Positions 60,159-64,000 of a stretch of DNA of 64,000 bases are shown here, one piece after another. This stretch comes from Himantopus leucocephalus (Eukaryota; Chordata; Aves; Charadriiformes; Recurvirostridae). The notes beneath the pieces are model-generated. The model worked only from the letters and a program-made list of their open reading frames with translations, did no database searches and was not told where the DNA came from. Position numbers and translations under genes: made by a program. The DNA is taken from assembly GCA_003993805.1 (NCBI GenBank), contig RSEF01000001.1, positions 179,832,369 through 179,896,368 on the forward strand. Direction: 5' to 3'. Within the stretch, counting starts at the first letter, position 1. Each line of letters begins with the position of its first letter.

Positions 60159-63100
60159 TTACCCAGAGGAAGCTGTGCGTAGAATCTCATTCTGAGTAAG
60201 CTGCATTCTGATGTGCGCTGCAAGAAGAGGCAAACTGAAATAATTAAGGTTTAAAACCAGCATCTTATGGCCACTGCTGTGAAGTAATTCCATTTCTGGC
60301 TCAATCTAATGTTTTAATCTGTGTTAGTGTTGGTCTTCAGAGTAATATATACAGTGTGGACTAGGGAGCATAAATGCCAAAATATCATGACTGTGGCCAA
60401 TTTTAAAATAATAAGCATCTATTTTACATTGCAGTATCAATGCACAAGCACTCAGAGAGAAACCCAAAGGATGACAGGGCAAAGATAACCAGTTTTGTCT
60501 CACTCAAACTGGAATGTATTTATTAATATATGTTATAAGCATTTCTCTTTTAAACTGGTCTATAATGCAACCTTTTCAGAGGTAAAGAATGAAAAGTAGA
60601 AGTGTGTAACAAGTGGAATGGCTTTTACATTACTCATCCCAAGCTATTTGCACATCTGCAGAGTAACTGAAAGGAGGGACTACACAAAGATTATTCTTTG
60701 GCCCTTTAGAACCCAGAGCACATTATCCCACAGGAGTCCTTCACTCCATGAAAGAAAAGTAGAGGAAAACAGAAAGGATCAGAGGAAGGGCTCACTGACA
60801 TCTTGCTGAAGACCAGGATCAATAAATCTTTAGTACAAACCTCAAGCACCTTGTAGAAATTTCAAAGCCCAAAGGAACATTGCTTTACTTTATGTTCATG
60901 TACGGCCTTTCACTAGTATGAGTCAGTCAATACGCCAATCACTAATTGTGAACTTAGGTGGCTTACATGTAACACTAGCTGTTGTTGTTCCAGGGTTATT
61001 CCACCTGGTTTGTGTTGCATCCATACCTCATGCCTTTTTCATATAGCAGACCTTTCTCCACTCTTTCTGGCATATATGCCCTTGGTCTCTTCCAAGGGGC
61101 TGCCCATGTGCTTCTGATACCATAAAAACTTGTGAAATGAGGCAGCAGAAACTCAAGATGGGCTGTGTTACAGATTGAAGCTGGTCCTTAGCTGGCATAC
61201 TTAGGCATCGTTTCACCAAAATCAGCTGGCAGTTATTAGTTCTGCTCCCTACCTAGTTGCTCTGCTACAGTGGGAAACGTATTTGTTGGAGGGTTTGGAT
61301 TTCCTTGAAAAGTTGTATCTCTTCTAATTAACATCTTGCAACTGATCACATTTCAAGATTCCTGTTTCCCTTTGATTTCTCATTTTTTTGTATGTCTGAA
61401 AACCAACAAAGTGGTAACTAAGTCCAGAGGGATAGGATACAGACTGAAACCATGTTATTCTCCTGCAATCTCAGCTAGGCAGAGAGTAAAATCAAGCTAC
61501 TTGGGGAGCTCAAGTCCTTCCCTTTCATGACTAAAGCATAATTTCTAAAAAAGAAATAAAAACTCCTGGCTTTTGCCTGATATTTCCAGCATTCAGATTC
61601 TGCTTTTCTTTACTAACCCATGCAGTGGAAGCACGTGTTGGCATGGGTATTCTCAGCAGCTGCCATTCATTAGCATAACCTTCTGACAGTAGACATAGGA
61701 TACTTGTGGTCTTCAAACTCTGAGTTTCTAGACAGGTGCAATTTCAGGGAGAACTAGAATGTGAAAGCATCAGCAAGAAGGCTGCAAAGTTCAGTACTTC
61801 AGAGCAATGGAGGTGCTGTGGACAACAGAATGACGAGTACAAACATGTGCAGGGGGAGGATGCAGGGCACGAATTCTGCCATCCTCAGTTTGACTGGGAC
61901 ACAGGCTAAACTCACAGCTCCAGAAGACATGTGAGTCCATCTGGATCTTACTCTAGTTCTTAAAAAAAAACCCTGATTTTGTTTCTTGTGACCACTGGAG
62001 AACGCTTTGAAAATGGGACTTAAGTTTGATCAGTGCTAACCATAGTCCACAAAATCATAGTTCTGATAGATAAAATTATCTCTGTTCATTTTAACTCTGC
62101 TTAGTGTTCATCTAAGGAAAATCAGGATTGCCACCTCAGGCTGCAGTCTGGTCTGCTACTCCCACATCATTAAAGCTTCACTAAAGTTAGAGTGTTTAAC
62201 AGATGCTGCTCTCTTAATTTCTGGCCAGGTTTCTGAAGAGAGTTTCCTTTCCTTAGAAACTCCCACACAGAGTCAAGGAAAGCATATTGAGAGGGAGAAA
62301 CATTTCTTCTTCCAAAAGTAAAAAAAAAAAGATCCTACAGTCAGCATAGCAGAAAGCTGTTACATGTAATGCATGCTCACTTCCCTGTCACCTCAAGGAT
62401 GGAGAGAGCCATGGTTCGCTTAGTGCCCCAAATATATTAATCTAAATCTGACTTGTTTCATGCCATATGTTGAGACTTGTTGCTGCGGTAAGGTTTGGGA
62501 AGTTTTGAACTGCACCCTGAACCGTAAACACTGCACTTTGAGCTTTCAAATATGAAGTGGCAATACCTATGGGTATTTTTGTATCCATTTTAATGAGGAT
62601 CAAAAGCCTCACTTGTTGTTAGTAGCACTTTATGAGTAGCACATTGACCTCAGTCTTTCTTGGTGGACCATTCCGTTTAATAGCATTTTTCAAGCTGACC
62701 TAGTTTGAAGATGAGCCGCTGGGGGTGGGACCCATTGGACTTAATTTTAGAAGTCTAGCAGTTCAGTGTCAAAGTCTGAACTAGTCACCCTAAGCTTCCT
62801 AGCGGAGAAATAGGTACCTCCAGAAGATGATTCATCTGGCCTATTTTAGGATGAAATGAATCACTACCTAGCGGTACCTGTTTTTCTCTTTTTTATTATA
62901 AAGGGAACCTGCAATGACGAGCTTTAGACCTAAATGTCAGACTTCTAAATGCTTAAAATAGGAATTTAAACCAAGTCTTGGATATCACCATGATCAGTGA
63001 AATATAGAAGCTTAGAGAGAACAGAAGTAATAAAGTAGAAGTAAATGGATAATTTGTTTATTATTATTAACAAATAATGGAAATAATTTGTGTTTAAAAA

Positions 63101-63871
63101 CCCCTTAAGGTAAACTTGATCCCTTTTTAAAGTGGACTGATTTTCGGTGGCTTTGCCTTGTTAATGAGAGTTACCAACCTCTGCTCCAACAGGGCCATTA
63201 AAAAGTCACTTTTTTACCAATTATTTTTTGCACAAAGGTGATTAAGTTTCTTAAAAATTTTAAAGAGTTTCCGGTGCTTACCTAAGCATATCCAGCCATA
63301 AATTTCTGCTCAAGGAAGTAAAGTACTGATTTGACGTTCTGCAAAACTGAGGTGTCAGAAACTTCCGGATATGAGTAATCAAAACATTTCTGGGGAGCTC
63401 ATGCTAGAGGGAATAGATCAGTCACTGATACATGATAAAGTTTTACTAATCAAAGGTGGTTTTAGATCTTTTGCTCTCTGCTGGATGTTTCCATCCACTT
63501 ACCAGCTCTAAATGCTAATAAACTGTTCATGTCATCAAGCTTCACACATCAAGCTTCACACATCAGACTGATTTTTTTGGCTGTACTAAGCTGACAAAAT
63601 CAACAACATAAGGTTTTGAATGTCCAACTCCAGCCTATAAAGGTTAGAATGTCTTCTTGCTTCCTGGGTTTATCAAATAGCTGTCGGGGCTCAGACACTG
63701 AAAAGTAATATGGTCTATTGGTTCAGCTTTCAGGAATGTTTGGATTCTGAGTGAAAACTCACTGAAATCAATGGAAAAATATTCAGCAACAACAACAGGC
63801 TATCTATTATAGCATTTAACCCATATTCTGTATCTCCATTCTGTAAAGCAAGAACTAGATTTTTATAAGGT
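60159..63871. other. Non-coding DNA with one short tandem repeat
   Basis: No gene or transposable element is recognised. A 14-base unit (CATCAAGCTTCACA) is present twice and partly a third time at 63533-63564. Open frames are all under 66 codons. Confidence 0.5.
63533..63564. repeat. Tandem repeat, 14-base unit, about 2.3 copies
   Basis: CATCAAGCTTCACA at 63533-63546 is repeated exactly at 63547-63560 and followed by CATC. Confidence 0.95.
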
Positions 63872-64000
63872 GTTTTAAGAAAGGGTAGACGTGGTACTTG
63901 GGGATATGGTTTAGAAGTGCTTTTTGTCAGGTTAGGTTAATGGTTTGACTTGATGATGTTAAAGGTCCCTTCCAACCTCAACAATTCTATGATTCTATGA
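63872..64000 (+). mobile_element. CR1 LINE 3' end at the window edge
   Basis: The segment shows 'gtggtacttggggatatggt', 'gtcaggttaggttaatggtt', 'gatgatgttaaaggtccctt', 'ccaacctcaac' and two ATTCTATG tail units at the very end of the window. It is the same subfamily as the copy at 43.5 kb, with the segment that copy has lost. The tail may continue beyond the window. Confidence 0.94.

Noticed and set aside
1..64000. CRISPR arrays, bacterial operons, tRNA or rRNA genes
   Set aside because: No regularly spaced direct repeats, no tRNA cloverleaf or rRNA sequence was seen, and the repeat content is clearly avian.

Overview
The window is a stretch of bird nuclear genome, most likely from a neoavian species. 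The evidence is the repeat content: about ten CR1 retrotransposon fragments, most ending in the typical CR1 tail of 8-base ATTCTATG-like repeats, and several long terminal repeats (LTRs) of avian endogenous retrovirus families. Base composition is AT-rich, there are no operons or compact coding blocks, and three 100-base N gaps mark a draft assembly. The neoavian placement rests on remembered repeat-family resemblance and is an inference.

I could not find a single protein-coding exon, tRNA, rRNA or known small RNA that I can support. Apart from repeat-derived frames, open frames are no longer than expected by chance in 64 kb of AT-rich DNA. The window therefore reads as intergenic sequence (a gene desert) or the interior of one or more very large introns; sequence alone cannot separate these.

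Layout. 1-6.6 kb: unique AT-rich DNA. 6.7-7.7 kb: a short CR1 end followed by a minus-strand solo LTR with a TATA box and an ATTAAA signal. 7.7-25.8 kb: mostly unique DNA with two faint MIR-like SINE relics (11.3 and 23.1 kb), a poly(C) run, and a 55-base imperfect palindrome at 15.0 kb. 25.85-27.1 kb: a CR1 end cut by a gap, then a local duplication joined by a single N, which looks like an assembly error. 28.5-28.8 kb: a fossil LINE endonuclease fragment. 34 kb: a short CR1 end. 37.6-39.5 kb: the longest CR1 copy, with most of the reverse transcriptase region but many lesions. 43.4-43.6 kb: a CR1 split by the second gap. 45.0 kb: a CR1 end. 46.3-47.9 kb: an LTR-like block and an old CR1-like fossil. 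53.5-54.3 kb: a plus-strand LTR. 56.4-58.25 kb: a long plus-strand LTR with 40-42 base internal tandem units and a second LTR inserted inside it. 59.3-60.06 kb: the best-preserved CR1 copy, whose frame stays open to the edge of the third gap. 63.87-64.0 kb: a CR1 end cut off by the window edge.

The elements do not form a system. They record successive waves of insertion: MIR and fossil LINEs first, then the broken CR1 and LTR copies, then the nested LTR and the better-preserved CR1 copies. I found no sign of an undescribed functional system. The most informative points are the nested LTR with its possible target-site duplication, the probable false duplication at 26.8-27.06 kb, and the coincidence of all three gaps with CR1 elements.
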